The translations under genes and the position numbers were made by a program. A stretch of DNA of 39,734 nucleotides from an uncultured Acetatifactor sp. Its GTDB lineage: Bacteria > Bacillota > Clostridia > Lachnospirales > Lachnospiraceae. The notes under the pieces are model-generated. The model did not search any database and was not told the DNA's origin. It was given only the letters and a program-made list of their open reading frames with translations. How positions within the stretch are numbered: the stretch's first letter is position 1; every line of letters starts with the position of its first letter. The stretch spans positions 1-39,734 of the forward strand of contig CANQPH010000027.1 in the NCBI GenBank assembly GCA_947625675.1, in the 5' to 3' direction. Positions 25,772 to 33,584 of the stretch are shown here, piece by piece.

Positions 25772-25966
25772 CAGTTCAGTTTGCACCCAAGCCGAATAAA
25801 TTCGGCTGGCAAAGCCGCACTACGTGCTTTCCGTCGCTTCGCAACTACCTTTGCTCATAAAACGGCTGCCCCCAAGTCGAACGCAGTTCGACTCGCCGCC
25901 AGACATGATGGAAAATCCGTGCAAGCACGATTTTCCATCAAATCAGGCGGCTGGCTGAACTGTTAC
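25768..25966. repeat. structured intergenic element C (related to element B)
   Basis: A perfect 12-bp closing stem (25768-25779 with 25955-25966) includes the stop codon of the preceding gene. Inside are AGCCGAAT/ATTCGGCT (25790-25807), GCAAAG/CTTTGC (25809-25814/25849-25854) enclosing GCAC-TAC-GTGC (25817-25827), and AGTCGAAC-GCA-GTTCGACT (25875-25893). A final arm is closed by GCCGCC/GGCGGC (25895-25900/25946-25951). It contains an 11-bp inner stem (25906-25916/25930-25940) topped by CGTGC/GCACG. It shares a 15-mer at 25848-25862 and AGCACGATTTTC at 25924-25935 with element B. Two hairpins are extra compared with B. Confidence 0.92.
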
Positions 25967-25995
25967 TATTATTTGAAATATTTTTGAAATACGTC

Positions 25996-26024
25996 TTGAA
26001 TTCTTGGAAGAAATTAGTTACAAT
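25996..26024 (+). promoter_or_regulatory. sigma-A promoter for gapA
   Basis: TTGAAT (25996-26001) and TACAAT (26019-26024) with a 17-bp spacer. Transcription should begin near 26031, giving a leader of about 137 nt. Confidence 0.8.
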
Positions 26025-26032
26025 AAGGGTGC

Positions 26033-26048
26033 TGACAAAATTTTGTCA
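26033..26048. promoter_or_regulatory. perfect 16-bp palindrome at the gapA transcription start: candidate operator
   Basis: TGACAAAATTTTGTCA is a perfect palindrome about 8 bp after the -10 box, where a bound repressor would block initiation. The regulator is not in the window, and the motif does not match the Rex or CggR consensus that I know. Confidence 0.65.
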
Positions 26049-26055
26049 ATGTAAC

Positions 26056-26103
26056 GTGCCCCAGCGGGGAGAGAAGTGGATTGAAATAGGGATCCACCCC
26101 GCA
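26056..26103 (+). other. structured gapA leader with a solitary CRISPR-repeat-like segment
   Basis: Small hairpins follow one another: CCCC-AGC-GGGG (26059-26069) and GTGGAT/ATCCAC (26076-26097). Positions 26056-26087 resemble a type I-C CRISPR repeat: a GC hairpin, then GTGGATTGAAAT at 26076-26087. Only one copy exists here, and no array or cas gene is seen. Confidence 0.4.
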
Positions 26104-26167
26104 GGAATGGGGGACAGGCTATTTTGGCAAAATAATATTATAATAAATATTTTAGGAGGAAACTAAA

Positions 26168-27187
26168 ATGGCAGTAAAAGTAGCAATCAATGGTTTTGGC
26201 CGTATTGGCCGTCTGGCTTTCAGACAGATGTTCAGGGCGGAAGGTTTTGAGATCGTGGCGATCAACGACCTGACATCTCCCAAGATGCTGGCTCACTTGC
26301 TGAAATATGACTCCACTCAGGGCAAGTACGCTCTGGCTGACAAGGTGACGGCAGGTGAAGATTCCATTACCGTAGATGGAACCGAGATCAAGATCTATGC
26401 GGAAGCGAAGGCTGAGAATCTTCCTTGGGGAGCCCTGGACGTAGACGTGGTTCTGGAGTGCACCGGCTTCTACACCTCCAAGGCCAAGGCTCAGGCTCAC
26501 ATCGATGCGGGCGCAAAGCACGTTATCATTTCCGCTCCTGCCGGCAATGATCTTCCTACCATCGTTTACAACGTGAACCATGAATCCCTGACCAATGCGG
26601 ACACCATCATTTCCGCAGCTTCCTGCACCACCAACTGCCTGGCTCCCATGGCTAAGGCTCTGAACGATGCCTTCGAGATTCAGTCCGGCATCATGTGCAC
26701 CATTCACGCTTACACCGGCGACCAGATGACTCTGGACGGCCCTCAGAGGAAGGGTGATCTGAGAAGATCCCGTGCCGCTGCCGTGAACATCGTTCCCAAC
26801 AGCACTGGCGCTGCCAAGGCGATCGGCCTTGTTATCCCTGAACTGAACGGCAAGCTGATCGGTTCCGCTCAGCGTGTTCCTACCCCTACCGGTTCCACCA
26901 CCATCCTGACCGCCGTTGTAAAGGGCGCTCCTACCAAGGATGCCATCAATGCGGCCATGAAGGCAGCTTCCAACGAGTCCTTTGGCTACAACGAGGACGA
27001 GATCGTTTCCAGCGACATCATCGGTATGACCTATGGTTCCCTGTTCGATGCGACCCAGACCATGGTTCTGCCCATCAGCGACGACCTCTCCGAGGTTCAG
27101 GTTGTGTCCTGGTATGACAATGAGAACTCCTACACCAGCCAGATGGTTCGTACCATCAAGCACTTCGGCAAGCTGCTGGGAGCGTAA
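26168..27187 (+). CDS. gapA: glyceraldehyde-3-phosphate dehydrogenase, type I
   Basis: 339 residues, full length. The NAD-binding start is [16 protein letters not shown] (5-20), and the catalytic Cys153 lies in [21 protein letters not shown] holds the conserved histidine, and the C-terminal [15 protein letters not shown] is typical. It converts glyceraldehyde 3-phosphate to 1,3-bisphosphoglycerate. AGGAGG directly precedes the ATG. Codons such as GCT, CGT and TCC appear more often than in neighbouring genes, as in highly expressed genes. First gene of the glycolytic cluster gapA-pgk-tpiA. Confidence 0.98.
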   Translation: MAVKVAINGFGRIGRLAFRQMFRAEGFEIVAINDLTSPKMLAHLLKYDSTQGKYALADKVTAGEDSITVDGTEIKIYAEAKAENLPWGALDVDVVLECTGFYTSKAKAQAHIDAGAKHVIISAPAGNDLPTIVYNVNHESLTNADTIISAASCTTNCLAPMAKALNDAFEIQSGIMCTIHAYTGDQMTLDGPQRKGDLRRSRAAAVNIVPNSTGAAKAIGLVIPELNGKLIGSAQRVPTPTGSTTILTAVVKGAPTKDAINAAMKAASNESFGYNEDEIVSSDIIGMTYGSLFDATQTMVLPISDDLSEVQVVSWYDNENSYTSQMVRTIKHFGKLLGA

Positions 27188-27242
27188 TGGAAATTTGCGG
27201 AGAACAAAGTCTGATACCAAATAGTTTGGAATTGACTCAGGT

Positions 27243-27271
27243 AAGGGTCCGGTCCTATGGGCCGGATCCTT
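27243..27271 (+). terminator. strong hairpin after gapA
   Basis: Positions 27243-27255 pair with 27259-27271 (13 bp with two G-T pairs) around a 3-nt loop. There are few T after it, so it may reduce readthrough into pgk or mark an mRNA end. Confidence 0.65.
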
Positions 27272-27277
27272 ATTTCG

Positions 27278-27310
27278 ATATGGACGCCTGAGAAAAGACT
27301 GCGTCCATAT
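27278..27310. repeat. 10-bp hairpin in the pgk leader
   Basis: ATATGGACGC (27278-27287) pairs perfectly with GCGTCCATAT (27301-27310) with a 13-nt loop, directly after the gapA hairpin. Confidence 0.75.
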
Positions 27311-27370
27311 TCATTCGGATGCGCTGTCGGACGGCGCACGGAAATTTAAAAATTATGGAGGTTGATGAAA

Positions 27371-28594
27371 ATGGGATTGAATAAAAAATCCGTTGACGAT
27401 ATCAACGCAAAAGGCAAAAGAGTTCTGGTCAGATGTGACTTTAATGTTCCTTTGAAAAACGGCGAGATCACGGACGAGACCCGTATCGTGGCAGCGCTTC
27501 CCACCATCAAGAAGCTGATCGATGACGGCGGCAAGGTGATTCTTTGCTCTCACCTGGGCAAGGTGAAAAACGGGCCCAACGAAGGCGAGTCCCTGGCTCC
27601 CGTGGCCAAGAGATTGTCCGAGAAGCTGGGCAAGGAAGTGAAGTTCATTGCGGATTACAACGTGACCGGTCCCGAGACCACCGCTGCGGTGGAAGCCATG
27701 AAGGACGGCGACGTGATCCTGCTTCAGAATACCCGTTTCCGGGGCAAGGAAGAGACCAAGAACGGCGAGGAGTTCAGCAAGGAGCTGGCTGATCTGGCCG
27801 ATCTGTACGTGTGCGACGCTTTCGGATCCTCCCACAGGGCCCATGCTTCCGTGGAAGGCGTGACCAAGTTCATCACCGCCAAGGGCGGCGAGAACGTGGT
27901 AGGCTATTTAATGCAGAAGGAGATCAATTTCCTGGGCAATGCGGTGGAGAATCCCGTGAGACCTTTCGTGGCCATCCTGGGCGGCGCCAAGGTTGCGGAT
28001 AAGCTGAACGTGATCTCCAATTTGCTGGAGAAGTGCGATACCTTGATCATCGGCGGCGGCATGGCTTATACCTTCTTGAAGGCGCAGGGCAAGGAAGTGG
28101 GCCAGTCCCTGGTGGACGATGAGAAGATCGATTACTGCAAGGAGATGATGGAGAAGGCGGCTTCCCTGGGCAAGACCCTGCTGCTTCCCATCGACACCAC
28201 CATTGCGGCGCAGTTCCCGGATCCCATTGACGGCCCCATCGAGATTTCCTACGTGGATTCTGACAAGATTCCTGCGGACATGCAGGGCCTGGACATTGGA
28301 CCCAAGACCGCAGCCCTTTTCGCAGATGCGGTGAAGAACGCCAAGACCGTCGTTTGGAACGGACCTATGGGCGTGTTTGAGAATCCCACCCTGGCGGCGG
28401 GCACCATTGCTGTGGCCAAGGCTCTGGCCGAGACCGACGCTACCACCATCATCGGCGGCGGCGATTCCGCAGCGGCGGTGAACCAGCTGGGCTTCGGCGA
28501 CAAGATGAGCCACATCTCCACCGGCGGCGGCGCTTCCCTGGAATTCCTGGAGGGCAAAGAGCTTCCCGGCGTGGCAGCGGCGGACGACAAGTAA
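27371..28594 (+). CDS. pgk: phosphoglycerate kinase
   Basis: 407 residues from ATG 27371, which has GGAGG 9 bases upstream and gives the usual [29 protein letters not shown] start; ATG 27365 and TTG 27362 are too close to the ribosome site. Substrate-binding RCDFN and GGAKVADK are present, as is the nucleotide-binding [13 protein letters not shown], followed by [19 protein letters not shown] at the C-terminus. It makes ATP from 1,3-bisphosphoglycerate. It is probably co-transcribed with tpiA 49 bp downstream. Confidence 0.98.
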   Translation: MGLNKKSVDDINAKGKRVLVRCDFNVPLKNGEITDETRIVAALPTIKKLIDDGGKVILCSHLGKVKNGPNEGESLAPVAKRLSEKLGKEVKFIADYNVTGPETTAAVEAMKDGDVILLQNTRFRGKEETKNGEEFSKELADLADLYVCDAFGSSHRAHASVEGVTKFITAKGGENVVGYLMQKEINFLGNAVENPVRPFVAILGGAKVADKLNVISNLLEKCDTLIIGGGMAYTFLKAQGKEVGQSLVDDEKIDYCKEMMEKAASLGKTLLLPIDTTIAAQFPDPIDGPIEISYVDSDKIPADMQGLDIGPKTAALFADAVKNAKTVVWNGPMGVFENPTLAAGTIAVAKALAETDATTIIGGGDSAAAVNQLGFGDKMSHISTGGGASLEFLEGKELPGVAAADDK

Positions 28595-28643
28595 GGAGAT
28601 AAACCTGAGATACTAATCAATATGGAAAAGAGGATAAATCATT

Positions 28644-29396
28644 ATGGCAAGAAAGAAAATCATCGCCGGCAACTGGAAGATGAACATGACTCCCAGCCAG
28701 GCGGTAGAATTAGTCAATACCCTGAAGCCCCTCGTGGTGAATGAAGACGTGGACGTGGTGTTCTGCGTTCCCGCCATCGACATCATTCCCGCTCTGGAGG
28801 CGGCCAAGGGCACCAATATCCAGATCGGCGCAGAGAACATGTATTTTGAGGAGAAGGGCGCTTACACCGGAGAAATCTCTCCCGCCATGCTCACCGATGC
28901 GGGCGTGAAATACGTGATCATCGGCCATTCCGAGAGAAGGGAGTATTTTGCGGAGACCGACGCCACCGTGAACAAGAAGGTTCTGAAGGCCTTCGAGCAC
29001 GGCCTCACCCCCATCATTTGCTGCGGCGAGACCCTGACCCAGAGAGAGCAGGGCATCACCATCGACTTCGTGCGCCAGCAGGTCAAGATCGCCTTCCTGG
29101 GTGTGACTGCGGAGCAGGCGGCGACTGCAGTGATCGCTTATGAGCCCATTTGGGCCATCGGCACCGGCAAGGTGGCTACCACCGAGCAGGCGGAGGAAGT
29201 ATGCAAGGCCATCCGCGACTGCATTGCGGAAGTTTATGACGAGGCCACTGCGGCGGCCATCCGCATTCAGTACGGCGGTTCCGTATCCGCTTCCAGCGCA
29301 CCGGAGCTGTTCGCACAGCCCGACATCGACGGTGGCCTGGTGGGTGGCGCTTCCCTGAAGCCCGATTTCGGCACCATCGTCAACTACAACAAGTAA
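28644..29396 (+). CDS. tpiA: triosephosphate isomerase
   Basis: 250 residues, full length. Catalytic residues are all visible: Lys12 in AGNWKMN, His95 in [11 protein letters not shown] and Glu167 in [12 protein letters not shown]. The phosphate-binding YGGSVS and GGASLKP complete the site. It interconverts dihydroxyacetone phosphate and glyceraldehyde 3-phosphate. In related genomes a phosphoglycerate mutase gene often follows; here the accessory block begins instead. Confidence 0.98.
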   Translation: MARKKIIAGNWKMNMTPSQAVELVNTLKPLVVNEDVDVVFCVPAIDIIPALEAAKGTNIQIGAENMYFEEKGAYTGEISPAMLTDAGVKYVIIGHSERREYFAETDATVNKKVLKAFEHGLTPIICCGETLTQREQGITIDFVRQQVKIAFLGVTAEQAATAVIAYEPIWAIGTGKVATTEQAEEVCKAIRDCIAEVYDEATAAAIRIQYGGSVSASSAPELFAQPDIDGGLVGGASLKPDFGTIVNYNK

Positions 29397-29437
29397 GTAA
29401 TTCGTTTTTGATCGTTCCAAACGAATGCGACATTTAC

Positions 29438-29508
29438 AAACGTCACGGAATGGTATTTGAAACAGCGGTTGTTGCTGATGAAAATGCGCTCCGTGACGTT
29501 TTGTGTTT
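29438..29508 (+). terminator. long hairpin after tpiA, probable terminator
   Basis: AAACGTCACGGA (29438-29449) pairs perfectly with TCCGTGACGTTT (29490-29501), followed by TTGTGTTT. A smaller hairpin, ATTCGTTT/AAACGAAT (29400-29407/29419-29426), lies just before it. The 40-nt loop is longer than usual. Confidence 0.6.
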
Positions 29509-29562
29509 GCAGATGGAAAAATTGTTGCTGTTTGTTTTGAGATAATATTATATAAAATATAG

Positions 29563-29591
29563 TTGAAAGTCTTCGCTATAACGAATATAAT
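29563..29591 (+). promoter_or_regulatory. sigma-A promoter of the HTH-mod block
   Basis: TTGAAA (29563-29568) and TATAAT (29586-29591) with a 17-bp spacer, in AT-rich DNA about 42 bp before the HTH gene. Confidence 0.8.
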
Positions 29592-29632
29592 ATATATAGT
29601 TAAATGATTTTATGATTTGCAGGAGATGTATA

Positions 29633-29809
29633 ATGGAATATTTAACAACCAAAGAATTAGCGGAAATATGGAATATAACACCACGCAGGATTCAGATGTA
29701 TTGCAAAGAAGGGCGTATTAACGGAGCAGTATTGAAAGGTAATGTTTGGCTTATTCCCAAAGATGCAGAGAAACCGCATGATCCTAGAAAGCATAATACA
29801 GAAAATTAG
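29633..29809 (+). CDS. small helix-turn-helix protein (MerR/excisionase-like)
   Basis: 58 residues from ATG 29633, with AGGAGA upstream. YLTTKELAEIWNITPRRIQMYCKEGRINGAVLKGNVWLIPKDAEKP is the winged-helix pattern of the helix_turn_helix_17/excisionase-like family (PF12728). Such small proteins often sit first in restriction-modification or mobile operons and may act as the local transcription controller. AT-rich, unlike the flanking chromosome. The mod gene starts 17 bp downstream, so they share an operon. Confidence 0.85.
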   Translation: MEYLTTKELAEIWNITPRRIQMYCKEGRINGAVLKGNVWLIPKDAEKPHDPRKHNTEN

Positions 29810-29826
29810 TAAATACGGAGGGTGGT

Positions 29827-30717
29827 ATGCCTACGTTAAATTGGATTGGAAAAGATAAAGTAATCAATCACCATAATGAAGTTCCGTATCGTATGTTGGA
29901 ACGAAAATATAGTTATGAAAATGGCAAAGGAACAATCGAGGATAATGGCAGCCGGAATATGATTATTCATGGGGATAATCTTGAAGCATTGAAGGCTTTG
30001 CTGCCAAAGTATGAAGGAAAAGTTAAGTGCGTTTATATAGATCCTCCTTATAATACAGCTAAGAGTTCTGAAAAAAATAAAGCATGGGTATATTCAGATA
30101 ATATGGACGATCCTGTAATCTTAAAATGGCTAGGTAATACAGTCGGTGACGAAGGAGAAGATTTATCTCGTCATGATAAGTGGTTGTGTATGATTTATCC
30201 GAGGTTACGATTAATCCAAAAATTATTATCAAATGAAGGGATTGCATTTATAAGTATTGATGATAACGAATGTGCAAATCTTCGAATAGTTTGCGATGAG
30301 ATTTTTGGAAAGCAAAATTTTGTGTCGCAATTAATATGGAAAACGGATGGTAATTTTGATAATCAAGCAAAAATAAAAAATGTTCATGAGTACATATTGT
30401 GTTATACAAAAATGCCAAATATTTTAGGCTTGCCAAAGGGTATTGATCCTGCATCTACAGAAACAAGTAAGATATATAATGATGAAATAAGAAATACTGT
30501 AGTTAAAAACGGACCTAAAAATCCGATGTCATTAATAGAGTTGCCGGCAGGATTTCCTTGTGCAGAATCATCACTATATATAAAAAAGCGTAGAGACGCA
30601 TTTCCGTATTATTATGATGATGCAATTATAGAAGATGGAAAATTGAAAAATAATGTAATGGTTGAGAGTGGTTGGGCTTCAAAAAATATTTTAGTTAATT
30701 TTAGAAAAAAAAGATAA
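29827..30717 (+). pseudogene. type III adenine DNA methyltransferase (Mod), truncated N-terminal half
   Basis: 296 residues; complete type III Mod proteins have about 600-650. GDNLEALKALLPKYEGKVKCVYIDPPYNT holds the catalytic DPPY (72-75). ISIDDNECANLRIVCDEIFG and the WKTDGNFDNQAKIKNVHEYILCY region are typical of Mod. In this beta-class layout the AdoMet-binding FxGxG motif lies in the C-terminal half, which is missing, so the product is probably inactive. The frame stops after an A8 run (30707-30714 region). Shifting the frame there gives only a few more codons before another stop, so the cause is loss of the 3' half rather than one indel. No res gene follows. Confidence 0.85.
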
Positions 30718-30744
30718 TGGACTAAAAGAAAGGTAGGTAATAAA

Positions 30745-32145
30745 GTGCCAGAACATCAGACAATAGAGTGGAAGGAATCATGGAGAGATGAATATCTAAA
30801 ATGGATATGCGGGTTTGCAAATGCTCAGGGCGGGAAAATATATATTGGAAAAAATGATGATGGTATAGTTACCGGTGTTGTTGATGCCAAGAAATTACTG
30901 GAAGATATTCCAAATAAGATTAGTAACTTTTTGGGAATTATAGTGGATGTCAATCTCCATACAGAGAATGGAAAGGATTACATAGAAATAGTAGTATATC
31001 CGAATTCCTATCCGGTATCTTATAAAGGGGAATATCATTACAGAACTGGCAGTACGAAGCAAAGACTTACCGGAGCGGCACTCAATCAATTTTTGTTAAG
31101 AAAAACAGGAATTACATGGGATAGTGTGCCAATTGACCAGATTACGACAAATGATTTTAGAAATGATAGTTTTGATATTTTCAAAGAGCAAGCTGTCCGT
31201 AGTAGACGGATAAACAAACAGGATCTTGATCTGGATAAGGAAGAATTGTTGAATAATTTGAATCTTATGGAGCAAGGAAGGATTAATAGGGCAGGAATTT
31301 TGCTTTTTCATCATAATCCAGAGCGGTGGATATTTGGTTCGTATATTAAAATAGGATATTTTGAGACAGATACAGATCTACGCTATCAGGATGAAGTGCA
31401 TGGATCCTTGATTTCACAGGCTGATAAGGTGGTGGATTTGCTTTTTACAAAATATTTGAAAGCAGATATTTCCTATGAGGGAGTTACCAGGGTAGAAACA
31501 TATCCTTATCCTAAAGAAGCTCTTAGAGAGGCAATTTACAATGCTATAGTACACAAAAATTATGCCACGCTGATCCCGATACAGATCAGTGTATACAAGG
31601 ATAAAATATATATCGGAAATGAATGTGTATTTCCAGAAGATTGGACAGTTGAAAATTTACTTGGAAAGCATAATTCTAGACCATATAACCCATTGATTGC
31701 CAATACCTTTTTTCGTGCGGGTTATATAGAGTCATGGGGACGTGGGATACAAAAAATTAGGGAAAGTTGTAAAGAAAATGGGAATGAAATGGCAGAATAT
31801 CAAGTGAGACCCAGTGAAATAATGGTAATCTTTCATGCGTTGCATACCCAAGATAATACCCAAGATAATACCCAAGATAATACCCAAGATAATACCCAAG
31901 ATAATACCCAAGATAATACCCAAGATGATATTCTTACCGAAAAGGAAAAAGGAATACTTGCAATTTGCAAGGTACCGAAAAGCAGACAGGAAATTATTGA
32001 ACTTTTAGGATATAAATCAATTAAAAGTGTCAAGGTGGAAATAGAGCATCTATTGAATGTAAATAGATTGGTGATGGAAATTCCGGATAAGCCAAAAAGC
32101 AAGAATCAAAAATATGTTGTGGTGAAGAAAAAAGAATCTGAATAA
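30745..32145 (+). CDS. AlbA_2 (Schlafen-type) / HATPase_c_4 ATP-binding protein with repeat linker
   Basis: 466 residues starting at GTG 30745 with AGGTAGG upstream. The N-terminal AlbA_2 domain is at about 4-120 (EWKESWRDEYLKWICGFANAQGGKIYIGKNDDG). A HATPase_c_4-like region with EALREAIYNAIVHKNY and GRGIQKIRESC lies at about 250-345. Residues 368-395 consist of seven four-residue repeats (TQDN six times, then TQDD). A C-terminal winged helix follows (about 400-455). The family is widespread in accessory and defence-associated DNA as a putative transcriptional regulator. It lies 27 bp after the truncated mod gene. Confidence 0.88.
   Translation: MPEHQTIEWKESWRDEYLKWICGFANAQGGKIYIGKNDDGIVTGVVDAKKLLEDIPNKISNFLGIIVDVNLHTENGKDYIEIVVYPNSYPVSYKGEYHYRTGSTKQRLTGAALNQFLLRKTGITWDSVPIDQITTNDFRNDSFDIFKEQAVRSRRINKQDLDLDKEELLNNLNLMEQGRINRAGILLFHHNPERWIFGSYIKIGYFETDTDLRYQDEVHGSLISQADKVVDLLFTKYLKADISYEGVTRVETYPYPKEALREAIYNAIVHKNYATLIPIQISVYKDKIYIGNECVFPEDWTVENLLGKHNSRPYNPLIANTFFRAGYIESWGRGIQKIRESCKENGNEMAEYQVRPSEIMVIFHALHTQDNTQDNTQDNTQDNTQDNTQDNTQDDILTEKEKGILAICKVPKSRQEIIELLGYKSIKSVKVEIEHLLNVNRLVMEIPDKPKSKNQKYVVVKKKESE
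31846..31929 (+). repeat. seven-copy 12-bp tandem repeat in the AlbA_2 gene
   Basis: Unit ACCCAAGATAAT, six perfect copies (31846-31917) and one copy with a single change (31918-31929). Since 12 is a multiple of 3, a change in copy number would alter linker length without shifting the frame. Confidence 0.98.
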
Positions 32146-32175
32146 TAAGGGGAGGTCTTTTGCCAATAAAAATAC

Positions 32176-32204
32176 TTGCTTTTTACACGGGATCCGAGTA
32201 TAAT
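32176..32204 (+). promoter_or_regulatory. sigma-A promoter for the DUF4143 ATPase gene
   Basis: TTGCTT (32176-32181) and TATAAT (32199-32204) with a 17-bp spacer. Confidence 0.8.
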
Positions 32205-32245
32205 AAAGTTATATTTTAGAATTCTCGAAAAGAAGGAGAACCCGC

Positions 32246-33475
32246 ATGCATTATATCAGGCGTCATCTGGAAGAACAGGTTCGGGAGGCCTCCCGTTATT
32301 ATCCGGTTGTAATGGTCTGCGGTCAGCGTCAGGTAGGCAAATCGACCATGCTCAACCATATTTGCGAGCCGGAGAGGCGTTATGTCACGCTGGACGACGG
32401 CAATGCCAGGAGGCTTGCGGAGACGGATCCGGCGTTATTCTTTGAAACCTATGGTTATCCGCTTCTGATCGATGAATTTCAGCGGGTTCCGTCCATTCTC
32501 CTGGAAATGAAAAAGATCGTGGACTTGAAGGCGTTGGACGGGGAGGATAACAGCGGGATGTATTGGCTGACGGGGTCGCAGAAATTCCGCATGATGCAGA
32601 ACGTTTCCGAATCCCTGGCCGGCCGTGTGGCCGTTTTCGATATGTCCAGCCTTTCTGCAGCGGAGATTGAGGGACGTCCGGCGGAAGTGTTTCATCCGGA
32701 TCTTAAGTCTTTGCGGGAGCGATTGCGTGGCAGCGTGCCGAAGGATATCCACCAAGTTTACGAGCACATTTTCCGTGGCGGGATGCCCAAGCTCCGATCC
32801 ACGGATATTGACCGGGATCGCTACTATATGGATTATGTGAATACGTATATCGAGCGGGACGTTAAGGATTTGGCCCAGGTGGGGAAACTGAACGCTTTTT
32901 ATGATTTCCTCGTCTGTATGGCGTCCCGGACGGCTCAGGAACTGAAATATGATGAGATTGCAAATACGGTCGGCGTCTCCGCTCCGACCGTGAAGTCCTG
33001 GGTGTCCATCCTGGAACGTTCGGGCGTCCTTTATATTTTGCGTCCTTACGCCGCCAATATCACCAAGCGCCTCGTGAAAATACCGAAGGTATATTTTATG
33101 GATACCGGTCTCGCCGCATATCTCTGCCGCTGGCCCAGTGCGGATACGCTGGAAAGAGGGGCGATGGACGGCGCTTTTTTTGAAACCTATGTCGTGACGG
33201 AGATTGTAAAGAGTTATTTTAATGCGGGCCGCCCTGCGGATCTGTATTATTATCGAGACATTGATAAAAAGGAGATCGTCCTGCTTGTGCAGGAAGGAGA
33301 CAAGTTGTATCCGATTGAGATCAAAAAAGGGAAAGAACCGGCCCATGCGGACAGAAACTTTCATGTCCTGGAGAAGTTTCCAATGGATATCCAGCCGGGG
33401 ATCATTCTGTGCATGAGCGATGATCTGCTGCCATACAGCCGAAACGCATGGTACTGTCCGGTTTCCGTGCTCTGA
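32246..33475 (+). CDS. AAA ATPase with DUF4143 domain
   Basis: 409 residues. Walker A GQRQVGKS (26-33) and Walker B LLIDEFQR (73-80) are followed by sensor-like TGSQ (about 109-112). The C-terminal DUF4143 region begins near SKYDEIANTVGVSAPTVKSW, a winged-helix stretch. It ends in a nuclease-like fold with YYYRDIDKKEIVLLV...LYPIEIKKGK. The usual acidic residue in the ExD part reads EIV here, so nuclease activity is doubtful. The family is common in gut Firmicutes and Bacteroidetes, and its function is unproven. AAGGAGAA lies before the ATG. GC content is intermediate between the AT-rich block and the core chromosome. Confidence 0.9.
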   Translation: MHYIRRHLEEQVREASRYYPVVMVCGQRQVGKSTMLNHICEPERRYVTLDDGNARRLAETDPALFFETYGYPLLIDEFQRVPSILLEMKKIVDLKALDGEDNSGMYWLTGSQKFRMMQNVSESLAGRVAVFDMSSLSAAEIEGRPAEVFHPDLKSLRERLRGSVPKDIHQVYEHIFRGGMPKLRSTDIDRDRYYMDYVNTYIERDVKDLAQVGKLNAFYDFLVCMASRTAQELKYDEIANTVGVSAPTVKSWVSILERSGVLYILRPYAANITKRLVKIPKVYFMDTGLAAYLCRWPSADTLERGAMDGAFFETYVVTEIVKSYFNAGRPADLYYYRDIDKKEIVLLVQEGDKLYPIEIKKGKEPAHADRNFHVLEKFPMDIQPGIILCMSDDLLPYSRNAWYCPVSVL

Positions 33476-33512
33476 GGGCGGAAAACAGGGCGCAAAAGGC
33501 ATCGAAAAGGAC

Positions 33513-33541
33513 TTGTACAGAAAGCTTTTTTTCCTTATAAT
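33513..33541 (+). promoter_or_regulatory. sigma-A promoter for the zinc-ribbon gene
   Basis: TTGTAC (33513-33518) and TATAAT (33536-33541) with a 17-bp spacer. Confidence 0.8.
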
Positions 33542-33584
33542 AAAAGAGTGGTCATGCAAACCGGCAAAGGAGTGACGGAGCGAA

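Noticed and set aside
26033..26048. Rex operator
   Set aside because: The Rex consensus TTGTTAANNNNTTAACAA differs clearly from TGACAAAATTTTGTCA.
29827..30717. Intact restriction-modification methylase
   Set aside because: Half of the usual length, no AdoMet motif and no restriction subunit nearby.
31846..31929. CRISPR-like array
   Set aside because: The 12-bp units are directly adjacent without spacers and encode an in-frame protein repeat.
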